Shown here piece after piece: positions 33,926-46,199 of a stretch of 64,000 nt of DNA (position 1 is its first letter; each line of letters starts with the position of its first letter). The translations under genes and the position numbers were made by a program. The stretch covers positions 20,085,001-20,149,000 of the forward strand of contig CM073321.1 of NCBI GenBank assembly GCA_037043015.1, written 5' to 3'. This DNA is from Bryum argenteum. Its lineage: Eukaryota > Streptophyta > Bryopsida > Bryales > Bryaceae. The notes beneath the pieces were generated by a model. The model saw only the letters and a list, made by a program, of their open reading frames with translations, ran no database searches and was not told where the DNA came from.

Positions 33926-34790
33926 TTAAGGTTCTTCTATATGAGATTTAATGTAAATATCTCATATGTTTTACTACGTGTGGTGATGAAGTTTAGGTTG
34001 GTATATGTGGTGCTAGAATGGTTGATGCCTCTCTAGTAGTTTTTTAAGAACGCTTTAATTTTTGCCTAGTCAAGTTATTTAGCTTTGTCTTTCGCTTCAC
34101 AAATTTTTGTGGTTTTGCTGTGCATTCTATGTTAATATTTTTGTGTTGGATTTGATATCTTCATGCTTTGAGCCTTTAGGTTTCTAGCACAAGCTGGACC
34201 TTACATTGCAAAAATCTCTTATCGCAACAATGCCTTGCTTGCATATTTTTGCTTTATTGTAGGCTCTTGACATCAAAGCATACTACATCATTCATATCAA
34301 AGATATTCACATTTGAATTAGCTTCAAGAATGCTTGTTACTAAAGTGCTCAAAGAAAGGAGGATAGTATGCATCACTTTAAGTTTGAAGGTTTATAGGTA
34401 GGCTACTTACATATTTACTGCCACCTTCTGTGCGTCATGTAGTTACCTCAGAGACCTGATGTTCATTGAGAAGGTCAAAAAACCAGTGTAATTTACTCTA
34501 GATTTACTCTAGTTCGTTTTGTCATGTGTTTTTTGTTTTTAACAAAACATTACGTTATAATAGTACATTAATAAAATAATATATTAGCTTTAATATTTAG
34601 TATTTTGATGTTATATTCCTAGTATAGAAGTTATAACAATGGTGCATGATCAACAATTACATTTCAATTGAGTGTTGATAATTAAGTTATACTTCATCTT
34701 TATGTAGGTTTCAAAATAACTAAATTGACTGTCATTCTATTTGAAGCGACTGCTCAAGACTATTAGAAAAATAATGTGTTAGTGTTTGTA
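33926..34790. other. AT-rich DNA, nothing recognised
   Basis: No protein-like frame is present. Confidence 0.4.
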
Positions 34791-35629
34791 AGGCGGTTTG
34801 TAGTCAATAATCTACTTCTATAACATAATATTGTTGGACGATCCTTTGGTATGTATGATGTATGGCTATGGTATGAATGATGTATGGCCATGGTATGTGT
34901 AATGTATGGCCATAGTATACATGATGTTTCTCAATGATATCTTCTATCTATATACTCCCACTGTCTTATTTACATTGTCCAATAGGTTCTCTCAAACCTT
35001 CCTACCTGCTTATGTATCTATCCAATAATATTATTAATATGTAGCCAATAATATTATTAATAAAACTTTATAATGTAGTATTATTAATTTAATACTCATA
35101 ATCTAATCATGATTTAATGTAATAGGAATAATATGGTAGTTATAGTAATAGTACAATACACGCCAAATAAAATTTGCGAGAAAGTTATTCTAATTATAGT
35201 ACAAAGGTCCAAGGTTTTAGAAAACAATTGGTATCAATAGAACAAACAAGTGATTTCATAGACAGTGGTGGACGTGATATTAGAGTGATTCACCATCTTC
35301 GGGTAATCGATTGATGTAATTGATGTTCCCCATCATGAGAGGCGACGTCTATGCGTATCCATTTCAGCAATGGTGACTTCACTAGTTTATATATGTATAT
35401 ATATCTACTTCTATAACATAATATTCTTTAGCAATCCCTTAGTATGCGTAATATATGGTCAGGATATGCATCATGTACATCAATGGTATTTTCTATCTAT
35501 ATATATAACAAAAATAGGTTAATAATCCGGCGTTCTTTTTTATCCACTTGGGTACACACGTATCTTTGTACCAACCTACCAACATACAAATATACCAATC
35601 TATTATATACTTTGGATTATGTATAAAAA

Positions 35630-35673
<44 letters not shown>

Positions 35674-37120
35674 CAACAAGAAAAAATAATCACGCACACA
35701 GAAAAATAATAAGCTTCATAATCTTTAAAAAATTGGTAGATAGAGGATACTTTTTAAGCTTCAGCGTCAAGAAGACAACATGGACGTTACTAGTTTAGAG
35801 TTAGTTAAGAAATAAGTATTGAGATATGAGCATTATCAATGTTGAATTGATACTTGAGTGTGGACAATGAAATAATGTTTGTTAATTATTGTTTGTATTT
35901 AACTTATATAAAAACCTACAGACAATTCCTTTGTAATTTACCGTTAACCCCTAAAGATCTAAGACGACCAAATCAGACTTCTGCTATTTTAGGTAACGTA
36001 GACGAATAGGTTGAAAGTAATAGTTTAGTTTAAAATTTTTGATGGATGCTCCCTCTACTCCAAAGTTTATGCAGTTAATTTCGCGAAGCCAAATTCCAAT
36101 TTGGGAGTCTCGTCTTGTTTTTGAAATACGTATGCTCGAGTAAAAAACAGATACACACATAAATATAATAAACATAGTATTGTTTGAAAAGATTGTAGAC
36201 AGAGGATAGTTTTTTAGCTTCTACGTCTAGACAATAGGGACATTTCTTATATAACAGAATTGGGTTATCGGTGATGGATCAGGCAATCCTTCTTATCAAC
36301 CTACGTACCTATCTTGTACAAACATTCCTACCTATCTAGCTACCAATCTACCAACATACAAATGTACTTACCTACTCACCTACTTTTTATGCTTTTTGGA
36401 TTACATAAAAAAAATAATGTTAAAGAAGCAAAAGTAACAAACAAAAACGATAAAAAGATGATGAAAAGCAAGAAGAAAATAAACATGCACAGATAAAAAT
36501 AATGAGCATGACAACCAAGGTTGTCATACCGGGCGAGCACGCCGCCCGCCTGTCTGTCCGCCTTGTCCGTCCGATTGAGTTTTGGATCGCCCGATAGGGT
36601 CAAACGGCTGTTGACTTTTAGTTTAGGTAAAAAAACGACGACGTGGCAAGGGTTTAGGTGAAAACTAAGCCACTTGGCCGCCCCGTACGGGCTGCGTAGA
36701 ACGCCACACACACTTTTTACTGCAAAGTTTGTTACCCACGAAAGATTACACACCCCCTACAATCAAGGTGGGCGGGCACGCCCGTCCGTTCGGGACAACT
36801 CATACGCCCGTTTTGCCCACCCAATTACCTCAACACGCCCAATATGACAACCTTGATGACAACATCTAAGAAATTGGTAGAGAGGGGATATTTTTTAGCT
36901 TCCTTCTCCATGCAACGATGACCTTATTGGTTTAGAGAACGTTAACTAATGGGTAGTGGGATATGAACATTATCAAAGTTGAATTAGTGCTTGGGTGTTG
37001 ACGATTAAATAATGTTTGTTTGTATCTAATTTCAATATATAGCTACACACAACTTTTGAGTAATTAATTTATCCTATTTCCGCTAAAAGGTTTATATAAT
37101 ACTATACGTACTATTGTAAA
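34791..37120. repeat. Diverged repeated non-coding blocks
   Basis: The block starting TCTACTTCTATAACATAATATT at about 34810 recurs at about 35403 with the same following words (TAGTATGCGTAATATATGG-like, then TCTTCTATCTATATA-like). A second block (AATTGGTAGATAGAGGATA, then TTTTTAGCTTC, then GAGATATGAGCATTATCAA) occurs near 35.73, 36.19 (partial) and 36.87 kb. CCTACC-rich words recur near 35.57 and 36.30 kb. This is an old segmental duplication or a repeat family without recognisable coding content. A run of 35 A residues sits at 35638-35672. Confidence 0.6.
36516..36855. mobile_element. 340-bp hAT-type miniature element
   Basis: Terminal inverted repeats CAAGGTTGTCATA... at the left and ...TATGACAACCTTG at the right bound a 340-bp element. 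It is flanked by an 8-bp direct repeat ATGACAAC (36508-36515 and 36856-36863). An 8-bp target duplication and ends starting with CA are the hallmarks of the hAT superfamily. The inside is GC-rich (CCCGCCCGCC, GGCGGGCACGCCCG) compared with the AT-rich host, and non-coding. The target itself resembles the terminal repeat. Confidence 0.85.
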
Positions 37121-39022
37121 GTGTTGTGGAGCCTAGATTGGTACGATACAACTAATATAGTGTTAGAATTGGCATTTACTGAACTAATCTTGTTTTCAAA
37201 AACATAAACTAGGAAAATAGTTAGAAATTAGTGTATCCAATTGTAATTATGGAATTTAGTGTAGTGTTATAATGTGCAATGAGAGTTTGTACACTAATGC
37301 AACATAATTTTCTTATAGTTGGAAAAGTTTATTATTTGAAAATGATCTGGTACACACCGAAACACGGACGGGCAGAGACGGGCAGACATGAAAGAGGCAA
37401 GAAAAGGCTGCCCGGGGCAAGATTTGGCAGGGGCAGCGTCTAAGGTGGCCCTGGTAGACAGGGGCATTGTGAAAGGCGGCCCAGACAGGATTACGGGCAG
37501 CCCGCCCGAATTTAGGCCTTGAATGGAGAGTGGAGGACCTAGGGTTTGGCCCCCCTTCGATTCCTCGTCTTTCTCCCTTCTGCGCCGCCGCATGCTGCTT
37601 TTGCTTGTTCTCTTCATTGTCGGCGAGATTGTTTGAGCTTGTTTTGATTTTCTTGACCTTCTTTGCGCGTCGCTCTCTCCTGGCCTCGAAGCTCCTATTA
37701 TTCGCTTGTTGCTTTTGTTTTCTCTCTCCTGTTAGCGCCTCGACGCTATTAGCTCTGCTCGTCAACTCTGCTAGCTCTGCTCCTCGACGCTCTTAGCTTC
37801 CAAAACTTTTTATCTTCTTTGCGCCTGATCCTCAACCCTCTTAGCTTCCAAAGCTGTCTTTTTTTTTTGGGCCTGCGCCTTCTCACTGTTAGCTTTCGAA
37901 GTTGCGCCTCGAAGTTGTGTGCTCCTCGACCTTCACGGTGCATCAAGTAGGTCACACGTTTTAGACGGCGCTTTTGCGGCTTTGGCGGCGCTTAAAGAAG
38001 TTTCTGGACTTCTACAACCTCTACTGTAAGTTTTTTGGCACTGTTTGTAGCTTTTGTTTTAAATTTCATTCTCTGTTTGTAGCTTTTGTTTTAAATTTAT
38101 TTTTGTCAATTTTTCAAACTTCGGTACTTAAATTTGTAGCTAGGGATCCTTGAAATTTGAGTGACTAATTTAGAAAAGATGAGGAGGAATTTAGAGTGTA
38201 GATGTCTGATTAAGAAAAAAGAGGAAACTGGCATGCTGGAGCTGGTTGATCAAATTTTAGAACCCTAAATTTGAAGAGCAGCTCTGAAATTTGAGTGTTG
38301 AAATAAAAAGGGTGGATTTTTTTGAGTTGTTTAGAGTTGATTCGGAGCACTTCAAAAATCCGTTCAATTGTCTATTTGAGAGAGTCGTCAATCAAGTTGT
38401 AGTCACTGATTTAAGATATTTAGGATGCGTATGTTCACTTCCAGATCATCGATTTCTCAATCAATTGCAATTGAATGTGACTACTATGTGATTCTTTTTT
38501 GCATACTTGAATTTACATTACTTGTGAGAATTTCCTTATTAATTATTCAATGTACAATTCTCTTGTTCTAAAACAGGGCATTGAGGATTGCTTCAAATTT
38601 TGTTTCATGTAAATGTAAATGTATTTTGAAAATGCATCTATGTAATGTCTTTTTGAAGCTTCAGAATTGCGTTTGACCTTATTCTCACGAATTGCATGTA
38701 ATTCCTTCCTAAGAAACCTTCTGACTGTGTAGTGATTTTCATGTTTCCCTAATAACTCTCTCAATAGTGAGTGAATGATATCACGAAACTGATCAAATTT
38801 GAATGCAATATTCTTTGCTTCAGGATTAGCACAAAGCTGAGGCTTGTTCAATTGCTTTCCGTATCCACATACTAGAAGGGAAGCAGACATAACAATGGGT
38901 GAGTAATCACTACTTTAATCTCAATCAATCTGACTATGTTGTAGCAGAATAGTTTGGCATTGAATTTTTGTATTCGAGTATTATTCAAAATACAAGTTTT
39001 GTATACACTTAGCGTAAAAAAC
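37121..39022. other. No recognised gene; GC-richer island at 37.35-37.95 kb
   Basis: From 37.36 to 37.51 kb the sequence shares GGGCAG/CCCGCC words with the hAT-type element and may hold a relative. The next 400 bp have repeated TTCGAAGCT, GCGCCTCGA and TTAGCTTCC words, resembling a degenerate repeat. The overlapping frames on both strands have simple Arg/Lys/Ser or Leu/Cys composition and are not credible genes. Confidence 0.4.
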
Positions 39023-39457
39023 ACTTCAACTCGAGTTAATCGTAACCGAGTTGTGTTGATGTTCCAAAGATGAAATAAAGTTCAGCAGTTCAACTCGACC
39101 GGAGTTGAATTAGAAACACATTTTACTACCTATACATACCAACGCCAGTATATAATTCAATCAGATTCAACTCGTGCCGAGTTGAATTCTCCATTCAATT
39201 TTGTTTCCGTACGTTAAAGGAAATTGAAACCAACGAGCAAATCCCGAAGATGCCAGAACCTTCTCCTTGTTGGACGCCTGTGAATTCAGAGACCAACGAG
39301 AATTCAACTCAACCCGAATTGAATTTCTAATCCAGAATCCTCTTAATGGTTAAAGTAGCATTATAACAAGCGATATATAATTCATAGATTTTGGAATAGA
39401 ATAAAAATAAAATATAGATACATTAGGCTTAAACAATTCAACTCGATTCGAGTTGGG
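39023..39457. repeat. Palindrome family B, second cluster (5 copies)
   Basis: Copies or partial copies start at about 39025, 39089, 39166, 39303 and 39437. They are more diverged in the centre (CGTGCCG, CGACCGG) than those at 31.2-32.2 kb but keep the TTCAACTC arms. They reappear after 6.8 kb without any copy, which fits a single palindrome domain split by later insertions. Confidence 0.8.
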
Positions 39458-40161
39458 GAAAGTTATAGCATGGGCGTAGAGCGTAGAGCGGTGTGCGCAC
39501 TTTTGAGTACATTTTTATAAGTGTTTCCGCTTGCTCTTCGATTTTTATTGGAAACATAAGGATCCTATTACCACTGATTTTGGTCCGCTGAAAATAAAAA
39601 AGGTTCATTTTTAGCCAAAAGAGTACCCATGTTCGTGGAATAAGCTCCACCTGTTTTTATTTTATTTTAGATAAGATGTGAAATTAGAGTTGACGTCATG
39701 ACTTCAATGAAAGGATGATTTAAATAATGAGGACTGCTTAAGGTTTAAATTAGCTTCGTTATTTTCTAATTCATAGTTTATATTTTTGTGTTTAGGTTTA
39801 AGAGGCGCTATCGATGCGATACGAGAACTTAACCTTGATCCTTACCACAAGATCAAGGTGAATCGGAATTTTCGTCTCTCTCATCTGTTTCGATATCCAT
39901 GAACCTAAGCCCTGTATTTTGGTACAGCTACAGTTGGCTATGTGAAAGGACCGGAGATGGTGCACGAATGAAATCTTGTGCTATATGCTCGGCATATGAA
40001 GGTAACGCGAACGAAGTAGGAGGACTGAGGCAGACATTGGCGTTGCGCTTCAATCAATCTGCAAATCTTATTTTTCTAAACAAGAAAACAAAATCAGTAT
40101 GAGAATTACAATAAATACACCTAATATAGGGACTTTTGAAATACAATTGTAAGGCGTACCG
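39458..40161. other. Region between the palindromes and the methyltransferase-like gene
   Basis: No confident exon is found. Short frames on both strands could hide the last exon of the gene to the right, which seems to continue past the donor-like G|GTACGC at about 40162. Confidence 0.35.
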
Positions 40162-43100
40162 TAGTATATGCGTTGAGACTTCTTCTTTGTTTGAGCCGCA
40201 TCTTCATCCGAATCAGAGTCCGTAGTGAAATCCTCACGCTCCTGAGGTTCCGGTAACGCGGCGAAGTAAGGCTTCAAAACCTCATCGAGGATTTCCTCGC
40301 CCGGCTCTAACGCAATGAGATGTCAATTTGAGCGTTGGCAAGCGATGACGGAAGCACTTGAAGTTTGGTATACAAATATTAGATCGTGGAATTTAAACAT
40401 TAATGGAAAGCGCAGAGCGGGAGAGATAATGAACCTGTACTAGGATTCCAGTCGCAAACAATATCACGCTTGTTTGATAGACACTCGATGAAGCAGTGAA
40501 TAAAGGACGGGTCCTTCTCACGCGAGCCTCGCCATGGATCCCAATGGGCCGCAGATGTTGTGTTTCTTGTGTCGTGAAATTCGTCAGCTCATCGTGCGCT
40601 TCGGGAAGGATGTCTATCCCTATGAACTGCAAAGGACGAGTGCGGAAGCTGGACCCCTTGCGGGCAAAGATCTTGATGTAGAAGCTGCGGATTTGCAAAA
40701 CTAAGATGTTTAGTATAAATTAACTTGTTCATGTCAAAATCTTAAACCAATCAAGGAAAAAGAGTACCACTTTCATGGTAGGGATGGGAAAAGCCATTGG
40801 AATGGGATTTTTGCCCCACCAAATGAGATGAAGACTAAAACCATAGTCCTTGCTCTTCTCTCCAAGCTTCTTCTCAAGGTCATCATCCTTGGGATGGATG
40901 ACAAGAAGAAGTGCATCATCTGTGAAATATATATCAGCAAAAGCAAAGAAGTGGTCGAAGTACTCCGACTCTCGCTTGTTCGATGACGGAATAGGCTTGG
41001 GAGAGATGATTGGAACGACGCAGTTATCCAGAACGTCGGAAATCAAAAGGTCGATCCCAGGATGCTTAGGCTACATTATCATTTTCTTACAACAGTAAGA
41101 ACGTCCAATTCCAATCTGAAAGGATAAAATAAATGACACAATAAGTTACCAAAGTTGTGGGTCAGTTTTGAACATTAATGAACTTGGAATATAACATTGA
41201 AGAATGTAAAGTGTTACCTTGTTGATGTGATCTACAATTTGTAGGAGTTGATGATCCATAAACTTTTGTTTGTGGGATTTGCTTAGCAACGCAGGAAAGC
41301 TGCCATGTTCAAGAAACATAAGGAGAGTCAACTGAAATGGTTCAGACGAGGTTGCTTCGATACCTACGGGGATAGGAGTATCCTCAATAAAGTGTGTGAT
41401 AGTGTGAGAACGGTGGGGAGAGTGGCCGGAGTCGACATCCATGATCGAACGACGCGGAGATGACGGACTCAAAACTGTAGGCTGAGAGGCTTGCGTTGAA
41501 GCGAAAGGATAACGCTCGATACGTTGAACAGCTGCAGTTGCGGCTATCGGTGAAGGTGCTGGAATGGGTAGGGACAGTGGAGGTGGGGACGCCACAACGA
41601 TGTTGCTGCGACCCCGGGCATTCCTCTTCGTTCTAGGATTCGGAGCGGGTTAAGGCTCAAATGCTTCCTCTTCGTCGTCATCGTCAATCTCCATAGAATT
41701 TTCTCCTGCAAGCGATGGGTCTAAGAAAGGGACAAGGTTTTTCTCCTCCTCTGGAACGTAGTTCGGTTGACACTCAAGGAATCAACCACCTGTCAGCAAA
41801 ATCTCTCGGCCAAACCGTTTGTGATGGTCTTCCGTCCAGGGTTTTGCAATGGGAGTAAGAATAGCCGGTTTCTTCTCATCAGGTTTAAACTCAATATGCT
41901 TTCGATGGTACGAAGCCGAAAGAGCGCCTTTGGCGATAAGCTCTTGCTTCATGTACCTACATATATGCATGATAATTGGTTAATGATGACGAATACAATG
42001 AGAATACAAAATATGATATTTTGTAAAATCATACGAACTTGTAAAACAAGCAGCCCGCTATCTTTCCACCATCAAACTTTGCAATCTCAGAGCCTTTAAG
42101 GAACCTTAGGCTTGCATCTTCTGGGAGATAAAGATTAAAAGCTTTCTTCCACAACAACGATCTCCATTTCTCGACATATTCCGTAGGCTTGATAACAAGG
42201 TCGCTCCAATGAATATTGATATTCTGTTTTGCAACATACTTCTGCACGTACTCCTCGAGAAAAGTAGACATCTGAGAAACATTAGCATGCAATAGGTTGT
42301 AGATGAAGCAAAAATTACGATAAGAAGAAAGAATATACAATGATAAATGATCTAGAATCCTCATACCTGAGCCCAAAGAGAAGCCCTTGAAAGCCACGCT
42401 TTGAGCGGAGCGTCCTTTATTGGACGGTTGAGCGGAAATCTATAGACCTTACGTTCCTCGTCATTCCTATTCCATAGTTGTAGCCTGTGAGCCCAAGAAC
42501 CACCATGGAGTGGCCTTTGATCGCAAGGAGAAAATAAAAAACAAGATTATATGAAGAGAGGAAGAAGAGACTAGAGGAGACAAGGAGAAGACGAGGCGCA
42601 AAGAAGAGAAGAAGAAGGAAACCGCCCGGCCGGATCACCTTCGAAGTGACTCGTAATTTTTTGTTTGCCATTCTTTCGTCTTAACTCCGTTTAAGGCATG
42701 CCATAGCTTTTTGGAAAGCTAAGTCAGTATTGAATCCACTTCTTAAATTTCAGAGCCATAGGACCAATATCCTAGGACTGATTGCAGAATGACTGGGGTT
42801 TACTTTTCTACTGACGGCGGGGAAAGGCCTTACTACAGCCCCAACTTTGGAGGGGTGTTCCTCCCTCCTTACAACTCTGAGTAAGACATGCCATATACCG
42901 ATAGAAAGATCTACCTACAAGCTACACACCCTATAAGTCTTAGCTAACTTGAAAAAAAATGGAGTAATTGATGAGGAAAAAACTAAGAGACACAAGGGAA
43001 GGACACCACCCACACATGGGGGTTCAAGCAATCAACACCAACATGGAAGATGAAATCAAGGAAGAGGGGAAGGAGGCCCACGGCCTTCTTTCTCCGAACT

Positions 43101-45412
43101 ACGAAGCATGACAAGGAGAAGAAGAAGAAGAGAGACAGAATTGAAGGGAGCGATTGACACAAGAAGGCACAAGATTGATTTTCCTTGAAAGAAGCTTGGA
43201 AACAATCTGTTAAGTACAAAATATGGAGCCGCCAAAGTAACAGCTAACCCTAACTCCAACCAAGGCTCAAAGCCTTAACTAAGGTCTTCTTGGATGAATG
43301 TCGTCACTACTTCACGCGCTCCATCGTTCAAGCATCCAATCTATCACCGGCTCCATTAATGCAAGTAGCTCACAGATACCACCTAAAGTTAAGTGAATAA
43401 AACCAAGACAATCAATCATAAACACTAACATGGACATCAAAGGTTAGAGGTGAAAGGCCGACGATAAAATGTCCGACTCTAATTTGTACAACTAACATAT
43501 TTTTACTTTTTGGGTTCACTAAGGGGGATCTTCCCTCCTCTAGTCTTTCCCCATCATTCATTGGATTCACTAGGGGGGATCTTCCTTCCTTTAGTCCTTC
43601 TCCACTAATCCTAACCTAAAGCTTAATTTCGCGCCAAACAATCTACCGAAGGCCTTCCAACAACTAACTTTTAACATACATATTACATTCATAATTAAAT
43701 TATCCTAATTCCATCAATTTACTTCTAAATGACATAGTTTGCTGACTTTTCATTAATAAAAACCACATTAAGTAATACTTTAACAAGAGCGCGTTTACAC
43801 ACTCTCACATAGCCAAAGCCTTTTAAAATGGGTTGAGACTTTGGAGGTACAAAGTTTATGTAGTCGCTCAACAGTCAAATCTAGATCTTTATTTTTGAAG
43901 GTACTTTAGTGTCTGTTGAGCTGCTTGGTAGATAAAAAATGATGTTAAAGGAAATGAATGATTAAAGAGAGACTATTAAACTTGAATAGTGTCTAAGTAA
44001 ACATGTACCTCTTGTTCCCAGACCAAGCCATTCGCCGCATTGGCGATTGCAACCATCTTGTCGAACCTTTGGCTACGCCAGAACTTGACGATCTTTGTGA
44101 TTGCCTTCTCCAGAGCACTCCAGACTCCATGGCCAGTCCTCTCACTTTCGGGCACGGTCTGGTAATAATTTGAGCAAGCAGCATCCGAGGCTGCAGCGCA
44201 TCGTCGCTGCACGACAACAGTTATATGTTTGAAAACAATCATAAAAAGCATAATACGCAATTAATAAGTGAATTTAACGTTAGAAATACATACTGCCTAA
44301 AGGACTTTAATGAAAATATCCATCGTGAATGGATACCATGATGGTGTTCATGGTTTATACTCTAGACAAATATCGTAATCCTCTTTACTAATGAGTCCTT
44401 GGAAAGCAGAAAGCTTGAATTGGCTGAAAGTCTGAATTCTTTGCAACTTAGCAATAGACATTATCGTGTTCCATTGACCTATGTGAAACAAAACAATGAT
44501 TAAAAAAATTTATTTCTTGAATAGAATGAGATTAAAATCATTGATTCAATTGACAACAACAATTACCACTTGACGTCATTCATGGCGTTGAGGAGCTTTG
44601 AGCATTGTCCACCACCGTCGAGCATAATGCAGTCAACAGAAATGTACCAGTCAGCATTCGTGGAATGGTATTTTTTGATAGAGCCCATGCAAATCGTCAC
44701 ACGGTGATTGCCTTCATACACATAGAAGTATTTTTTCCGAAACCGATAGAGATCAGGATCAGCAGACAAATATTCTTCGAACACGTCATTGGCCGTCTTC
44801 CATAGCGGATTTGACCAAATGGTATTGTCTTCTCAGACCATTAAGTCCTTACTGTCGACATCGAAAGAAGAGACATACAAGACTCGATCTCCATCACGAT
44901 ATACTTTTACGAACTCGTCTGCCAGCATTTCCAAGTCGGAACTGACTATTGGGCGCACCTTTGGGTAGATCTTGAGTAGACAAAGTAGAATCATGAGACG
45001 AGATTTCCTAATCGGTTTGGTGCAAAGGTCAATGAGGACTTTGTTGTAGTCACTCTTTTGTAGCAACATCATCTCATTTGCACTCCACATGGGGTCCTTG
45101 TTCTTCAAGTGAGGAGGCATGTGAACGATGCCAAGTTCAACCCCACCAGGAGGCTTGGCGAGGTGTTTGTTGTTCGAATAAGGTGCTTCTTCCGTCGCCT
45201 CTCTTGCCGTGCCTTCATCCTCAGCAGGTTGATTAGTCTCAAAGGTGTGCTGATCGGGGGATGGGGCATCCGAAGAAATATCGTCATCCAAATCAACAAA
45301 GTCAGGGATAATAGGTTGCTGATTCAGTTGGGGAGTACTTGACCCCTTCTGCACGGGTGCACTCGATGAAGGTGATATTTGCTCGGGCATAAGAACCTCG
45401 GATAATGTCATC
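40162..45412 (-). pseudogene. ParB-like domain joined to a DNA methyltransferase-like domain, decayed
   Basis: Minus-strand exons with GT-AG borders lie at about 45412-44567, 44208-44008, 42280-42034, 41958-41217, 41062-40750, 40690-40440 and 40310-40162. The first ends in a ParB-like core, FYVYEGNHRVTI, followed by WYISVDCIMLDGG. The long middle has SYHRKHIEFKPDEKKPA, PWTEDHHKRFG and a Pro/Ser linker. The C-terminal part has DLLISDVLDNCVV, ADIYFTDDALLLVIHP, then, after a frame change near 40.59 kb, HWDPWRGSREKDPSFIHCF and DIVCDWNPSTG. This order (catalytic-type block first, EKP-like helix and D-x-x-x-GxG-like loop last) is that of beta-class N4/N6 DNA methyltransferases. The usual DPPY is not present, so it may be inactive. 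In-frame stops: TGA at 44833, TGA near 41781, TAA near 41650. Confidence 0.5.
42400..43975. other. Long intron with probable insertion, no gene recognised
   Basis: This lies between two exons of the ParB/methyltransferase-like gene. It contains purine-rich tracts (AGGAGAAGAAGAAG, GAGGAAGAAGAG) and a 38-bp direct repeat at 43515 and 43566 (TTCACTAAGGGGGATCTTCC-like). It looks like an inserted repeat or solo LTR, but I cannot set ends. Confidence 0.35.
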
Positions 45413-46099
45413 TGAAAGAATAGTAAGCAGAGCAAAAAATGATTAAGTATTGGAAATTGAAAAAATATTCAAATAGTCATATGATAAATTAAGCCTTTAG
45501 TAGAACTTAGTCACGTGAGTGCATACAATATAGTTGACATTGCAAACAAAGTCAAGAACTCAATAATAATCTTAGCAATTCTAGATAAACGTCTAGGTGT
45601 AAGAATTGCCCTTGGCTGTAGCCTCTTGACGGGGGTTCTTTGCCTGAACTTGATATTTGTGCATGAAATTCACATGATCAACCCCGTCAACAATGACTCC
45701 TGGAGAAGTCATTCGGACATAGGACGATGGCATAGTTAAAGATACAGAAGATAATTCTATGACCAAACAACAACCAGATAGTACAATGATCACACAAAGT
45801 TGCATGTCAAATCTGCCAGTATTGGTATTGGGCTCCTCATTCTCATAAATAATCTCAGTTTTACGCAAGACCTGTACATTCCAACACAAGATCCTATTCA
45901 TCAACGTCACCATTAAATGTTACCAATTTCAAATTAAACCACCATAACAAGGGAGAAAGTGAGTTGATATGTCACTAAACTATTAGAATATCAACATAGA
46001 AACTGACCTATATACAAAGTTGACAAATCTAGTAAACAATTTGTTTGTCACGATGAATTAACGGCCAGCATTATCTGATATTCTAAACCTTCGCATCAC
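45413..46099. other. Upstream of the ParB/methyltransferase-like gene
   Basis: The acceptor-like TTCTTTCAG at 45413 shows that at least one more exon should lie upstream, but I could not identify it. The rest is AT-rich and leads into the satellite. Confidence 0.35.
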
Positions 46100-46178
46100 T
46101 TGCAATCACATTCGAGCCCTCTCACCAAAATCCCACTGACACTGAACGTAACCCTGCTAAGGGGTGTGGGGTGCTTGC
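46100..46178. repeat. Left stub of the satellite interrupted by the CACTA element
   Basis: These 79 bp match the satellite at 60.4-63.9 kb (TTCGAGCCCTCTCACC, ATCCCACTGACACTGAACG, TGCTAAGGGGTGTGGGGTGC). It ends exactly at the CACTA insertion point. Confidence 0.9.
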
Positions 46179-46199
46179 CACTATAAGAAAACCCTGTTT

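Noticed and set aside
35493..35699. Poly-Phe frame
   Set aside because: It is the A35 tract read on the minus strand.
40068..45435. Stop-codon reassignment or programmed readthrough
   Set aside because: Stops are of all three types and come with frameshifts, and CNX3 uses standard codons; decay is simpler.
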